From positions 59,141 to 123,140 of the forward strand of contig MEHQ01002839.1 of assembly GCA_008828725.1 (NCBI GenBank): a stretch of DNA of 64,000 nucleotides, given 5' to 3'. The notes below the pieces were generated by a model. That model had not been told where the DNA came from. It did no database searches and saw only the letters and a program-made list of their open reading frames with translations. Made by a program: the position numbers and the translations under genes. Source of the stretch: Saccharina japonica. Lineage: Eukaryota > Sar > Phaeophyceae > Laminariales > Laminariaceae. Positions 20,246 to 31,695 of the stretch are shown in pieces; position 1 is the stretch's first letter; the number at the start of each line of letters is the position of its first letter.

Positions 20246-22740
20246 GTCCAACAAACATCTCACGCATGTATTGGAGGTGTTTTTTTTTAATATACACAAC
20301 TGTTTTATTTTGTCATCACTCGCCAGAGTCACTCGTCCGAGTGGCCTCCGTAGTACAGCTTGTGTACTAAACGCGCATTTTTTTTTGCCGCTATGGCGCG
20401 TACACAGCTGACGTATTTTGTACTTTGCTTCCACCTAAAGTTCAACGGCTTGACCATTTCACGCCAAGCCAATGACGCGTAATATTATGTAACATGCTGT
20501 TTAGGCAACTCCGCTACGTATACGTAATGCCACTCGTCCGAGTAGCCTTCGTATTAACGTATTAACTAACGATAGGGGGTGGTGTGTGATTACACTTCGC
20601 ACAACCCAAAGTGCAAGTTTACGTAGAGCTAGGCCGACTAGCCTCTTCGTGCGAAGTACATAATTATTAGTCTGGTCGCATCATGATCCAACGAATGGTA
20701 TTCCGATGTATTGTATCCCCCGAACGAAGTATTTTAATTTTATGTTACGTACGCGCCTAAATCAACTCCCCACCATGGCGTCACTCGTCCGAGTAGCGTT
20801 TGTAAAATGAAAGCTTTCTGTGTAGACCAACAAACTATTTGGCGTCCATTTCGCACTACGTACGCAAGATGATATTTAGTGCGTGAAATCCCTTGGTCTT
20901 ACGGAGTCCCTCACCAGAGTAGCCTTCGTAATACAGGCAATAATTCGTACACCCCAAACACTGCAGTGATTACAGAGCACCCATCGTACTCGTACGTAGT
21001 AATGCGCGTCCATCTTTTTCCCGATACGCCTTGCGAAGAGATGTCATTTAGACAAGGTCACTCGTCCGTGTAGACGTTGTAGTCCGGATTCGTAGTCGGA
21101 GACATTTAAGTACCTACGAGTACACAATCAAACCTTGTTTGGCATTACTGGGTAGATTCAATCGTCCGAGTGGCCTCCGTTGTACAATTTGTGTACTCCC
21201 CGCGAATGTGTATTCGGCCATACGGTGCGTACTTTTCTTCTGCCTGAACTTCAATGGCTCGCGTCCATTTCACGCAACGCAAATAGGTGCGTATTGTTAA
21301 GTAACATGTCCTTTAGGCAACTCTGCTATACGTACTGCCACTCGTCCGAGTAGCCTTCGTATTAACAAACGATAGGGGTGGTGTGTGAATACACTTTGCT
21401 CAACCCAAAATGCAGTTTACGTAGAGCTAGGCCGACTAGCCTCTTCGTACCAAGTACTTCGTAGTGTGGTCGCAGTATGACCCAAAACATGGTATTCCGA
21501 TGTATTGTATCCCCCGCACCAAGCCATTTAACCCAATAGTTTCGCATGTGCCTTCAGCAACTCTCCGCCATGGCGTCACTCGTCCGAGTAGCGTTTGAAA
21601 TATGGATGCTTTGTTTGTTGACCAATAATCCATGGAGCGTCAAATTCTCGCGACGCTCGCGGGTACGAGTATATCGTACGTGAGAATACTTCGTACAATC
21701 CGAACACAACCACGTGATTTACGGAGGCCCTCGAGAGTAATACTCGTAGTGTAGACACTCCTACGAACTTCGAACCGAACACAAAAATCACATACAATAC
21801 AAAGTGCGTCCAAGCAGCATATCACGGATGTATTGAAGCGTTTGTTTTCAATATACTCAAGTCTTATTTTGGCACCACCCGCCAGAGTCACTCGCGTTTT
21901 GGGTGTGGAGGTGTTGTCTCAACTACAATTTGTGTACTCCACGCAAATGTTCACACCGCCGTATGGTGCGTACACAGCTGACGTATTTTGTGCTTTTCTT
22001 CTACCTAAAGTTTGTATGCTCTTCCAATCCACGCAACACAAATAGGTACGTACTGTTACGTAACATGTTCGTTAGGCAACCCTGCTATACGTACTACCAC
22101 TCGTCCGAGTAGCCTCGGTATTAACCTACAATAGGGGGTGGTGTATGATTACACTTTGCACACCCCCAACTTCAGTTTTTCATATAGCTAGGCCGACAAG
22201 CCTCTTCGTACAGGGTACTTCACGAATAGTATGGTCGCAGTATGACCCAACGAATGGTATTCCGATGTATTGTATCCCCCGCACAACGGCATTTAGTCCT
22301 ATCGTTTCGCATGTGCCTTAAGCAACTCCCCGCCATGACGTCACTCGTCCGAGTAGCGTTTGTAATATGGATGCTTTGTATGTTAATCAACAAACCATGT
22401 CGCGTCCATTACGCGCTATGAACGCGAGGGGATATAGTGCGTAAATGCCCTTCGTTTTTCGTTGTCACTCGCCCGCGAGTAGCCAAGAATACCTATTATT
22501 ATAGTCCGTACACACCAAATAAGCAGTGTTTACACAAGCATCCATCGTACTTCGTACCTAGCAATTCGTGTCCATCGTTTCCGCGATACGCCTTGCAAAG
22601 AGTAGGCATTTAGACGGAGTCACTCGCCCGAGTAGACGGTTGTAGTCCGGATTCGTAGTTGTGTACATTAAGTATCTACGTAGGAACAGCCGCTGGATGT
22701 ACGTCGTACGTACGCACGTAAAGTTATGGTTGAGGTTAGG
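20246..22740 (+). repeat. Large tandem repeat, three units of up to 0.95 kb
   Basis: Units are 20246-21149, 21150-21798 (missing its first part) and 21799-22740. Shared landmarks include GTAACATG followed by TTAGGCAACTC, CGATAGGGG, AGAGCTAGGCCGACTAGCCT, GGTATTCCGATGTATTGTAT and TAGTCCGGATTCGTAGT. Each unit carries several copies of the palindromic motif ACTCGNNCGAGT followed by AGC or GGCC. No frame is conserved between units. Confidence 0.85.
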
Positions 22741-22749
22741 GTTAGGGCA
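22728..22749 (+). repeat. Short TTAGGG run (interstitial telomere-like)
   Basis: GGTTGAGGTTAGGGTTAGGG lies at the end of the last large tandem unit. A second run, GGGGGTTAGGGTTAGGGC, lies at 23803-23821. Two perfect TTAGGG units each may be chance or a trace of subtelomeric origin. Confidence 0.5.
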
Positions 22750-23229
22750 CATTGCCACTCGTACGAGTGGCCTTCGCCTTGTGCAAGTCGACGGCCAAGA
22801 GTTTCGGCTTTATCATAATTTAGTCGAAAACCTTATTTGCGCGCTTTCCCCACCCTTCTGGCTGTCATATGTGCCTTCTGTAGCGCACTCCCGGGGTGTC
22901 ATACCGTCTTCAAATCATCATTCCACAGTTTTGTCGACCAAATCAAGCCAGGGGGTGTTATTGTCGGTACCAACGACCCTGCCTCAAGGCGCGAAGTCCT
23001 AGAGACTCCTGAAGACAGGTGCGAGTAAACTTGATTCGAAATTGGGGGACGTGCGTACATGGCATGTTTTGGGTACATATTCAGAGCATACATGGTACAG
23101 ATACATCTGTGGGTTATCGAACTTCTATGAAATCACGACATCAAACACGATTTCACTGCATAGACATTGGGATGAATATCCGTCACTACGTACATACCCT
23201 CTCACATGTTATATCCTATTTCGGTCGCC

Positions 23230-23456
23230 TCTGCAGGAAGGCGGTGGTGGACGTCATCAATCTTTACCGTAGTGAACGGATCGAGTCAGAAGACGCATTG
23301 GCTCAACTCTTCAAGGACAACCTCGGGACACGCTACAAGAACCTCAATTTGAGTAGCAAGGCCCAGAGCATGCCCGGCATGAGCTCGGCCTACATCACAG
23401 TGCCGAAGTTGGTAGAGTTGTTGGGGAAATATGTGGGAATCGAGGACCTTGTTTAG
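23230..23456 (+). CDS. Possible 3' exon, product unknown
   Basis: A plus-strand frame ending at TAG 23454-23456 gives a protein-like tail of about 75 residues. It contains VVDVINLYRSERIESEDALA, LFKDNLGTRYKNLN and ITVPKLVELLGKYVGIEDLV. The composition is balanced, with charged and hydrophobic residues in a helix-like pattern. A plausible splice acceptor (CGCCTCTGCAG, ending about 23237) precedes it. Upstream of that the same frame looks less protein-like. I recognise no family. The minus strand is also open here (23286-23546), so this is a weak call. No upstream exon is identified. Confidence 0.3.
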
Positions 23457-24660
23457 CGAAGTACATATACTCCACAGGCAATGGAGAAGGGTCATTGCTA
23501 GACTTGGTAAAGGGGGTCCACGGAACGAAGTTCCCCTCGGAGTCAACCTCCGTATGGGAAAGGCAGAACACCAAGACTACTCGTACCAGTCGTGCGCGTG
23601 TAGGATCCCAAGTTGTAGAACACGCACGTCTCGTAAGAGTGTAGTTGCTCATGAGCGCCTTTAATAGTAGTTGTTCTACTACATGGACCAGCGAAAAACG
23701 CGGGCCATAATTTGGGGTGAACCTGACGCGGCTTTGGGGAGGAGGCGCGGTATATGTGGGGGGATTGCTGTACGAGCACTACGCCGATGGTTCGAAGATT
23801 GGTGGGGGTTAGGGTTAGGGCCAGAGATGCCTTACACTATCGTGTGTATTCGCTTTTTGTCTAAGTATTTTGTATTGGCTTGTTTGTCAAAGAGACATAG
23901 GGGTTCATTTGACACGCAGGTCCCCTTGCATGTGTGGTGAGGGGCGATTCTGTATGCATACTAACTTACTCGTACGGGGATACGGTTTAAGGTCGCTGCT
24001 CAGCAGGGTATAGAGTAAAAAATGTTTGCGTACGAATAGTGGGGGACTGTCGTGCGTTGAATTATGGAGGGCGCGAGTAGCAGAGGGATGAGGGTCATCC
24101 ACACTGCAAACGAAGGGCGTGGTCCTTGGTCCAAAACGAAAAATAACTTGGTAGCATGGATATGCAGGTACTTATCATGTCTTTGGCTAGGGGCAGTTCT
24201 GCATAATGACGTGACGGTGGTTTTGGTGCGTTGCTCGGGCGCCAGGAAGGTCAATGCAAACAACGGACATCGTCTTCCAGACGATATATTATCAATAGCT
24301 TTGTATTTCATGCCCGGTGCATAATTATATCGCCATGAATGTGGAACATCCAGCTTCTTCTGGTTTGACATATGTTCGGCCGGTGAGGAACACTCGGCCG
24401 AGTGGCCACCTTATGTCTTGGCATTCTTAAATATTAAGCTTCCGCTTTATTCCTCGACATTCTTGAGGCTTAAGCTTTCAGTTTTCGCAATATGCGCCCT
24501 CAAAACAATACTTGCTACTCTGCGACAAAAATCGAATGGAATCGAACACCGCTCTACTGTTGATACCCCGGAAGTAAAACAGGAGCTGGTGTCAATATGA
24601 ACTTTATTCAGTACGTATGAGCCTGAAAATTGGGTGAAATTTAGGGTACCCCCCCTATCG
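23457..24660. other. No gene recognised
   Basis: This stretch contains the second TTAGGG pair at 23803-23821 and one palindromic motif ACTCGGCCGAGT at about 24391. A short frame at 24418-24600 shows no motif. Sequence just before 24661 could hold the missing 5' part of the FNIP-type gene but shows no repeat units. Confidence 0.4.
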
Positions 24661-26531
24661 TAGCACGGCTCGCTGCCTGGGTCGCTTTACACTTTGACAT
24701 TTGGTGCTGACAAAAGACAGCCCATACACGGAGTGATATTGTCTGGGTTGGGGGAGAACATTTCCTTTGGGTCCACTTTTAACGAGGTCTTTCAAGCATG
24801 CGGGAATCCAGACTCCGTGAAGCACGTATCGTTCTGGGTTGATTTGGCGCGGCCTATCGACCGGATAATGTGGCCCGCTTGGCTGCGGTATTTGGAATTT
24901 TGGACAATCTTTAACCAGCCGGTCACGAATGTGACGTTGCCGGCCACGGTGGTGATGATTTGAGTTCGAATATGCTTCGACCAGCCGATCGAGCGCGTCT
25001 TGTGGCCTGCCTCACTCAAGAAGTTGACGTTTGGTTTCTGCTTTAACCAGCCGATCCAAGGATGCCAATGACCGGCCCTCCATTGCTCGACCTTCGGAAA
25101 TAACTTTAATCAGAGAATCGACGGGGCTGTGTGGCCAGCCTCCCTAGCACATTTAACGTTAGGTGCTAATTTCAATCGGCCAATTGACCGGGCAGTATGT
25201 CTGGTTTCTCTTCAGCGTCTAGAGCTTGGTGCTATCTCTGACCAGTCCATCGACAAAGCTGCGTGGCCGGCATCGCTGAAGTATTTGGCCTCCGTAGGCC
25301 GGTTAATTCAGCCCATCCACGGAATCGTGTGGTCGTTCGAGGCGAAGAACCCAGTGTTTCGGTTTATCTTCAACGAACTGGTCCGGGCCGGCGTGTGTCC
25401 GGCATCTGTGCAGCACGTCACATTCGGGGTTGGTTGTTTCCGGTCTGTTGGTCGGGTGGTTTGTCCGGAGAAGCTCCTGTATTTGTCGTTTGACCCTCAT
25501 TTCAACCAGCCCACCGATAAGGTATCTTGGGCACCCATACTCGGAATAATATGGTTGGGCGCTGACTTCGACCAACCGCTCGATTGCGTTGGGTGGCCTG
25601 CCTGTCATACGCGTTTGCCGTTCGGTGGGTGCTTCAACCAGCCAGTCGACGATGCCAAATGGCCGGCGCTGCACCATCTGACGTTCGGGACAGGCTTCAA
25701 TCAGGGGCCGGCGCTGCACCATCTGACGTTCATGACATACTTCAATCAGTGGCTAGCGCTGCACCATCTGACGTTCGGGACAGGCTTCAATCAATGACCG
25801 GCGCTGCAACATCTGACGTTCGGGACAGGCCTCGATCAGAGAGACGAGGATGTTGCATGGCCGGCTTCGGTGACTGATGTATCCTTGGGGGCGAGTTTCG
25901 ATCAATACGCCGACAACGCTCTATGGCCGGAGTCTCTTCAGCGTTTGAAGTTTGGAAACGATTTTTCTCAGCCTATCAGGCGGGTGGTGTGGCCTGGGTC
26001 TCTGCGGCATATATCCTTCGGAAAAGCTTCAACCGGCCCATTGACGATGTCGCTTGGCCAGAGTCGATGAAACGTTTACCGTTTGGGTTTCACTTCAACC
26101 GGTCGCTGCGTGGAGTCTTGTGGCCGGCTTCCCTACATATGTTGGGGTTTACGTTCCTTTTCCATCAACCGATCGAGGAAGTTGTATGGCCGTATTCTCT
26201 CTTGTGTTTGACGTTCGGTGATATGTTCGACCAACAAGTCCAAGTTGTCGAATGGCCTGTCTCCCTGGAGCGTTTGTCGTTTGGATACCTGTTCAACCAA
26301 CCTATTGGTCAGGTCGTGTGGCCGACCTCGCTACGGCGTTTGAAGTTCGGGGGTCGGTTTCGTCGGGCCATCGGCCAGGTCGTATGGCTTGCTTCGTTGC
26401 AGCTTTTGACGTTTGGTTCTTCAGTCCATGAGGGGGTGGAACTTGATGTATTGTTGGCTTCTTTGCGATATCTCACGCTTAGCCGAGTGGGCCGACCTAC
26501 TCACTCTACTAGAGTCGCACCCGTTCGGTAA
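24661..26531 (+). pseudogene. FNIP-type repeat protein, pseudogene
   Basis: The translation consists of some two dozen imperfect repeats of about 22-24 residues with the pattern FxQPI-x2-V-x-WPxSLxxLxFG. Examples are FDQPIERVLWPASLKKLTFG, FNRPIDRAV, FNQPIGQVVWPTSLRRLKFG and FHQPIEEVVWPYSLLCLTFG. FNIP repeats form leucine-rich-repeat-like solenoids thought to bind proteins; they are best known from Dictyostelium and mimiviruses. The frame is broken by TGA at 24961-24963, 25069-25071 and 25795-25797, and by a frameshift near 26025-26040. The final frame runs to a stop at 26529-26531 and loses the repeat in its last 30 residues. No start or N-terminal domain such as an F-box is visible. Near 25664-25843 the units shorten to a 45-bp tandem repeat. 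Confidence 0.8.
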
Positions 26532-26940
26532 ATGTTCGCTGTAGCCGTTGATATTGCGCATGATGTTGGTTGTAACACCTGTTCGTTTGTTTTTGTATTT
26601 CTTCACTGAGGGGAGCCGATTTTCCTGTACTGCGTTGGCGAGCGGTCTGCATTGTACCACGGACTCAACTAGAAACGGGGCTGTGTCCCGTGGTGTACCG
26701 GGTATAGGCACCAGCTTCGGGTATAAATGTTCAGCTCAAACGCCGTGCCGTAACAATCGACATATAGGGCCGTCTGTGCCCTCAGGCCATCATTTGTCAA
26801 GGAGGCATATAAGACGACGAGTTCCCCGGCATAGCTGCCGCACATACAATACATATTTGGTTTAGGTTGGTTCAAAATAATCCGTTTCGGGCAAGAGGGG
26901 GAGGTGGCAGCTGCAGAGTCGATTGCACGGGTGTCGACGC

Positions 26941-27170
26941 TGCATGCTACGATAGAGATGAACCATGTATTGTCTGAGCTCCTCACTTAAGGAGCTTCAT
27001 ACCTCACCGAAAACAGTATTTCAGAGGGAAATAAAAGTCCTATCCGATGCGAAATCTCACGACCCAAGTATGTTCCCAAACGTATAATGAAAGTTCGACG
27101 ATTTCGGGTTAAGGAGCCCGATCGTTCAGAAAACGATTCAGCCAAAAGTGCTACCTCTATCGCAGCATGA
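26941..27170. mobile_element. MITE family with GACGC..GCTACG termini, copy 1
   Basis: The left terminus GCATGCTACGATAGAG and right terminus CTACCTCTATCGCAGCATG are inverted repeats. Inside are the family landmarks GAGCTCCTCACTTAAGGAGC and GACGATTTCGGGTTAAGGAG. Target duplications are unclear in this copy. Confidence 0.75.
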
Positions 27171-28669
27171 CTCTATCTCCGAGATTCGGTAGCTTCAAGC
27201 CATGGTACTGTATTGATTGGATGTTGTGACTCGAGGTCGATGCATGGAAAGAAGGATATAATACTATACTCGTACTGAAAGTAGCGAATATTTAAACCAA
27301 GCATGTTCAAGCAAATATCGTGCTGAGAGCAAAGTTGTAGGTCGCGCACATGATGTCCCGAATCAGCACAGACACAACGAGCGGCGAGGTTGAGCTTCCA
27401 GGAGGAAATCCTTTTAATTTTGCTGGTTGTTTTGCGTTGTTTCCTTGATCTGGAAAGAGCCGCAAGCGCTGTTTAGCTCAGGAGTTTCGACGACACCACG
27501 GCTCGAACACCCCGCAGCTGCTATAGACAGGTGTATAGACCTTAACGATTGGCCAAAGTCCCGATGTAACGCATATGCATCCGATGGTGCTCCCTCATGC
27601 AACGTGTGGTGTTGGCTGTTGTGTCCGTTTCGCCCCCTTGTGGCATCGGCTGGGGTCTACTATGCGTCGAGTGGACATGTGTTTCTCTCTCCACAGAGCA
27701 GGGTAGAAAGAATAACCCGATTCGTTTTCGTTTAGAAACCCGACTTGAACGAACCAAGAAACGCGAGTCCCGACTTAAACGCTTAATGGCCCCGACCAAC
27801 ATTCTTCATAAACGCTTACGTTTTTCATATGATATTTGTTTGCTACATTTTCTTAGGAAAATAATAGGTCGATATATCTGGCCGCGGCGGCCTTCATACA
27901 TACGTGCACGATACTGAGCAGCATCCTGATCAGGGCATACATGTCGTTGGGTCAGCGCACGAATCGACATCAGGATAGAGGGTGTCGCTGTGTTTGAATT
28001 TCTAGCTGAAGCCGCAACGTTGGGCTCGTAATATGTGGACATTGGCACGAAGACCAACATCGCGAGCTCGAGCTACACCATGATGCCGGTATTTATAGTT
28101 TCCCCTGAGTTCGACGTTTGCGTGGCAACAACACGAAATATACGGGGGATGTTGAGTGGTAGTAGGTTCCACTGCTTTACGTAGGCTCTATACCTCGAAT
28201 GAGGGAATGTGTTTATCTCTCTGTATGTTTGTCGCTCGGATTTCCTTGCCTACAAAAGAGTCCAATGCAAGCATTGGCGGAATAAACACAGACTAGAGTG
28301 CTCGTCCACGAAAACAAAAAAACGTGTCTACATTGTACGCGAAAAACATATGGCATATATGGGGTCTTCCAACATCAACAAATTTTCGTAAGCAAAGTGT
28401 TGACCCGGCAGGCGAGTATAGGTAAACGAATGATTGATACTCTAACTATTAGCGACGGTACGCGAACAGATACATCTTATACAATGTAGGTCCAATTCCA
28501 TGCTCTAGAGTGACTATCTACAAGGCCAGAGAGTGCGTACGTTCACTACTACACGAATGAAATGATACCAAATACCCCACATAGTGATTCACTAGAGCAA
28601 TCAGTCGTCAAACACGTGCGTGAAGCTATAAAGCACTAAATACTAACCGCTAACCCCCCGCTGCTGATC
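27171..28669. other. No gene recognised
   Basis: Open frames near 27427-27735 and 27597-27917 overlap on both strands and carry no known motif. No repeats or RNA genes are seen. Confidence 0.4.
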
Positions 28670-28920
28670 GATGCGTGCTACGATAGAGATATAACTTTTA
28701 GGCTGCATTGGTTTCTGAATGATCGAGCTCCTTAATTCAAAATCGGCGGACTGTTATTATTTCGTTGCAAACTTGTTCCTTGTTTGCTTCGGCCATGAGA
28801 TTGTCAATCGGATAGCACTTTTTCTTTCCTCCCTTAATGATCACTTTGGGGTGAGATGTAGAGCTCTTCAAGTAAGGGGTTCCAGAAAAAACATGGTGCA
28901 CCTCTACCGTAGCATTCGTC
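28670..28920. mobile_element. MITE family with GACGC..GCTACG termini, copy 2 (inverted)
   Basis: The 251-bp copy is flanked by direct GATC repeats at 28666-28669 and 28921-28924. It starts GATGCGTGCTACGATAGAG and ends CACCTCTACCGTAGCATTCG. The orientation is opposite to the other full copies. Confidence 0.8.
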
Positions 28921-29185
28921 GATCCAAATACCCGTATGTCTCTCTCGTATGCTCTACCTCTTCCTCTCTCTCTGTTCCTGGCTTTTGTGCGTCTCTCGTC
29001 CTCCACGTACACCTCAACCGCTCATTACCTCGACATATCGCGCTACGTCTGGACGTAAAGCTCGTGATGACAGACACACAGTGCAACTTGGAACACAAGG
29101 CAGTGGGAGAAGACGGAAACTGGCGCAGGACGCCAGCCGTTGTTACGGTGACATCGGCGATGATCGTAGCAGTAATCAAGGGATG

Positions 29186-29385
29186 CACTCAAGCATCATT
29201 CATGGCCGTAGTCGTATACATAGACCCTCGCATCCCAACGATGCCGCGACGGAATATGTCGGAGTTTCACCGACCAGGCAGACATTGCTAGGACCAAGCG
29301 CAAAGCGCAGTGAGGCGTACCGTGAATCGCAAGAAGGGTCAGCTGCATCATACTGGGAACCCCTTGTGAGGTGGGGGGGGTTGTT
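29186..29385 (-). mobile_element. C-tail repeat fragment, diverged, tail lost (copy 10)
   Basis: CATTCATGGCCGTAGTCG, AGACCCTCGCATCCC, TTTCACCGACCAGGCAGAC and GAAGGGTCAGCTGCATC are recognisable. The copy is cut at CCCCTTGTGAGGTGG. No G-tract precedes it, unlike most copies, which suggests greater age. Confidence 0.7.
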
Positions 29386-30572
29386 CGAGACCGTTAGATA
29401 AAGTTCGTCGAACTATCTAGCACAGTCACGCTTGACGGAAGTTCGAACTGAGGAACAGTTGGCTTGCAGAGTCTGCAAACATTAGGTTATATTCCATATG
29501 GTAGATACGATTAAGCTTTAAACCGGTCCACACACACGGCACATACCTACACACCCATCTGCCCCCCACATACACCAGCCGAAGTGACCCCTACGCACGT
29601 CCAGTCGGTTCGCGGGTTCCACCAAGCAGGCCCCTACGCAAACACCGGCTGGCTCACACACACCACCTAGATGACTGAGGGCATATCCCATGCGTCCACT
29701 GTTTACAGCTTTGAGCACAGAGACCAGGCGAGGTGGTGTCACTGCGATGCTTACAGCAAAAACGGCAAGCGCTAGAAAGCAATATTTTTTCTGAGTCGAT
29801 GACGCGTTTCATCCCGAGACATGGCACGGCAGACGGGCGTACGCCTCGTGCCTCAAGGTCCTCGCAAAACGATCCACAGCTGACTGTTGCTATGGTAGGG
29901 GGGTAGCCTGGTTTTCACTTCCACGTTTACTCCACTCGGGCGAGTGGCTCCGTACCTCACTCACCACTGGGGACGCGGGAATATGTTGTTGTTGTCGCAG
30001 AGTATCATAGCAAGCATACCATGCATGGTGGTGCATATCTCAAAAATGTAAAGTGATAATACTTGAAAAAAACACGAAGAAGTGGGGTGGTCACTCGGCG
30101 GGGTGGCTCTCATCCACTGAAAATAATGGACTTAAAAACGACCCGCCGAAGCACCAGTCAGCTCGCCCAAACCAATACCGATACGTACGCTCAAAATATA
30201 AGAACTACCCAGCGGATACCCCGGACAGCGATCCATGCAAGCACGTTCAACGTTGACAAACGGTTCGGCCGTTTTTCTGATGAAGCACACCACGTATATT
30301 AGATTGGTTTGTACCCAAACATAATTGTTCTGACGAAGTCTCCGTGGAAGGGGCATCATGGATATGGCCATGGAGATGCCCAAAAACACACATACATATT
30401 GAAAATACCTAACTCAGTATAGTACCATACAAGTATGACTCTGTACCGTGTGCAGCGCGATATTTATTTTGCCAGTCATCAAGTCTAGGCCAACTGGTAT
30501 GTATAGCCTCGTGGTTGTCTCGCAACCTTCACCGCCATATCAACTGCCTCCATCGGGGTCGCCGATGTCAAG
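29386..30572. other. No gene recognised
   Basis: A palindromic ACTCGGGCGAGT motif lies near 29934, with a degenerate one at about 30092. There is no convincing coding sequence. Confidence 0.4.
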
Positions 30573-30818
30573 ACGCATGCTACGGTAGAGGTGCTCCATG
30601 TTTTTTCTGAGCTCCTCACTTGAGGAGCTCCGTACGTCACCGGAAAAATGTTTTCATAGGAGATTGAAAGTGGTTCCCGATGAACAACCCCATGACCCGA
30701 GTGTACCATTGAACATACTGCAACACGAGACTGGACGTCCGACGATTTCGAGTTGAAGAGACCGACCGTTCAGAAACCGATTCAGCCAGAAAATGTTACC
30801 TTTATCGTAGCACGCGTC
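30573..30818. mobile_element. MITE family with GACGC..GCTACG termini, copy 3
   Basis: The 246-bp copy is flanked by direct TCAA repeats at 30569-30572 and 30819-30822. It starts GACGCATGCTACGGTAGAGG and ends ACCTTTATCGTAGCACGCGTC (last base 30818). It contains the internal palindrome GAGCTCCTCACTTGAGGAGC. Confidence 0.85.
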
Positions 30819-30961
30819 TCAAACTGCAACAAACGTTTCGCTACGTCAAATCTAGTAATTCATGCATTGGTGGCTTTGAACCTCGGAGCGACGTCATCTT
30901 CGGCAACTTCCGTAGAACCCTAGAACTACTGCCTGTTAGCGCTAGGGTGCTACGGATTATT

Positions 30962-31249
30962 TCAGAGCAGCATTTCCACGGCCGCATAAGGAACAATCGC
31001 CATCACCGCTTCCACGATTAAGACAGCCCCCATGGCAATGTCGGTGGCCATAAGCACCCCTCCGAACACCTCTTGGCTGTCAATGCTTTCGTTCGAGACG
31101 TCAACCTTGAGCATCAAAGCCTGGAGCATAGACAGGTAAACATCGATGTTGGCAACTGGAGACAACCATGCGTCCTGCTTAGACGCGTAGGGGGCTAAAC
31201 CGTCCGAAACCATGACGAACCCGAACACCAGAATCGGTGTGTCGGTCAC
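30962..31249 (-). CDS. Putative C-terminal exon of a multi-pass membrane protein
   Basis: The minus-strand frame from about 31249 to the stop at 30962 encodes 95 residues. Three hydrophobic stretches are visible: VTDTPILVFGFVMVSDGLAP, VYLSMLQALMLKV and the C-terminal AVLIVEAVMAIVPYAAV. A KVDVSNESIDSQEVFGG loop lies between the second and third. This resembles the end of large stramenopile membrane proteins that I recall only loosely, so the family is an inference. A plausible acceptor (TTGCCTAG) sits just before 31249 on the minus strand. A candidate upstream exon at about 31516-31434 gives another membrane segment (CTVGILSFASSLAFLLFSPI) with GT at its end; the intron would be about 185 bp. 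A MITE fragment at 31612-31695 cuts off anything further, so the gene is probably a remnant. Confidence 0.45.
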   Translation of the reverse strand: MTDTPILVFGFVMVSDGLAPYASKQDAWLSPVANIDVYLSMLQALMLKVDVSNESIDSQEVFGGVLMATDIAMGAVLIVEAVMAIVPYAAVEMLL

Positions 31250-31433
31250 CTCTAGGCAACCGCCGTGTCGAGGTATTTGAACACAAGAACGCCCTCTAAA
31301 ATACCGCGGCGGACACAATCTATAACCTCGTAGTACTGTAGTAGCGCGACGGATTGTACAGTTTCCAAAATATAGCAGGCACCTGCAGACCATTGCACTA
31401 CCGCCCAGAGCATCGGTGGCTACCCTGGTGGAC

Positions 31434-31516
31434 CTCGGGACCCTTGAACAAGACGATGGGGGAAAAGAGCAGGAACGCCAATGAACTAGCGAACGATAAT
31501 ATACCCACCGTACACC
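31434..31516 (-). CDS. Putative upstream membrane-segment exon of the same gene
   Basis: The translation has one strong hydrophobic segment followed by VLFKGPE. On the minus strand it is preceded by TTTTAG and followed by GT, as splice sites would require. Its link to the 30962-31249 exon is inferred from spacing and shared membrane character only. Confidence 0.35.
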
Positions 31517-31611
31517 TAAAACGAAATTCATCAAGCGCCAGCAAGGTGGGATGGCGGCGATGGCAGCAGTAAAACAGTATAACAGAGAAATAGATATTAA
31601 TATTCTGAATT

Positions 31612-31695
31612 CGACGCGTGCTGCAATAGAGGTAGCATCGTTTGGCTGAAACGTTATCTCGACGACAGGGCTTCTCGACCCGAAATCGTCGAATA
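31612..31695. mobile_element. MITE family fragment, copy 4
   Basis: One terminus and about 60 bp of interior remain (GACGCGTGCTGCAATAGAGG through ACCCGAAATCGTCG), inverted relative to copies 1, 3 and 5. The other end is missing. Confidence 0.65.

Noticed and set aside
20329..22770. CRISPR-like array based on the repeated ACTCGTCCGAGT motif
   Set aside because: Spacing is irregular (about 100-250 bp), the sequence between motifs is itself repeated between units, and the context is eukaryotic.
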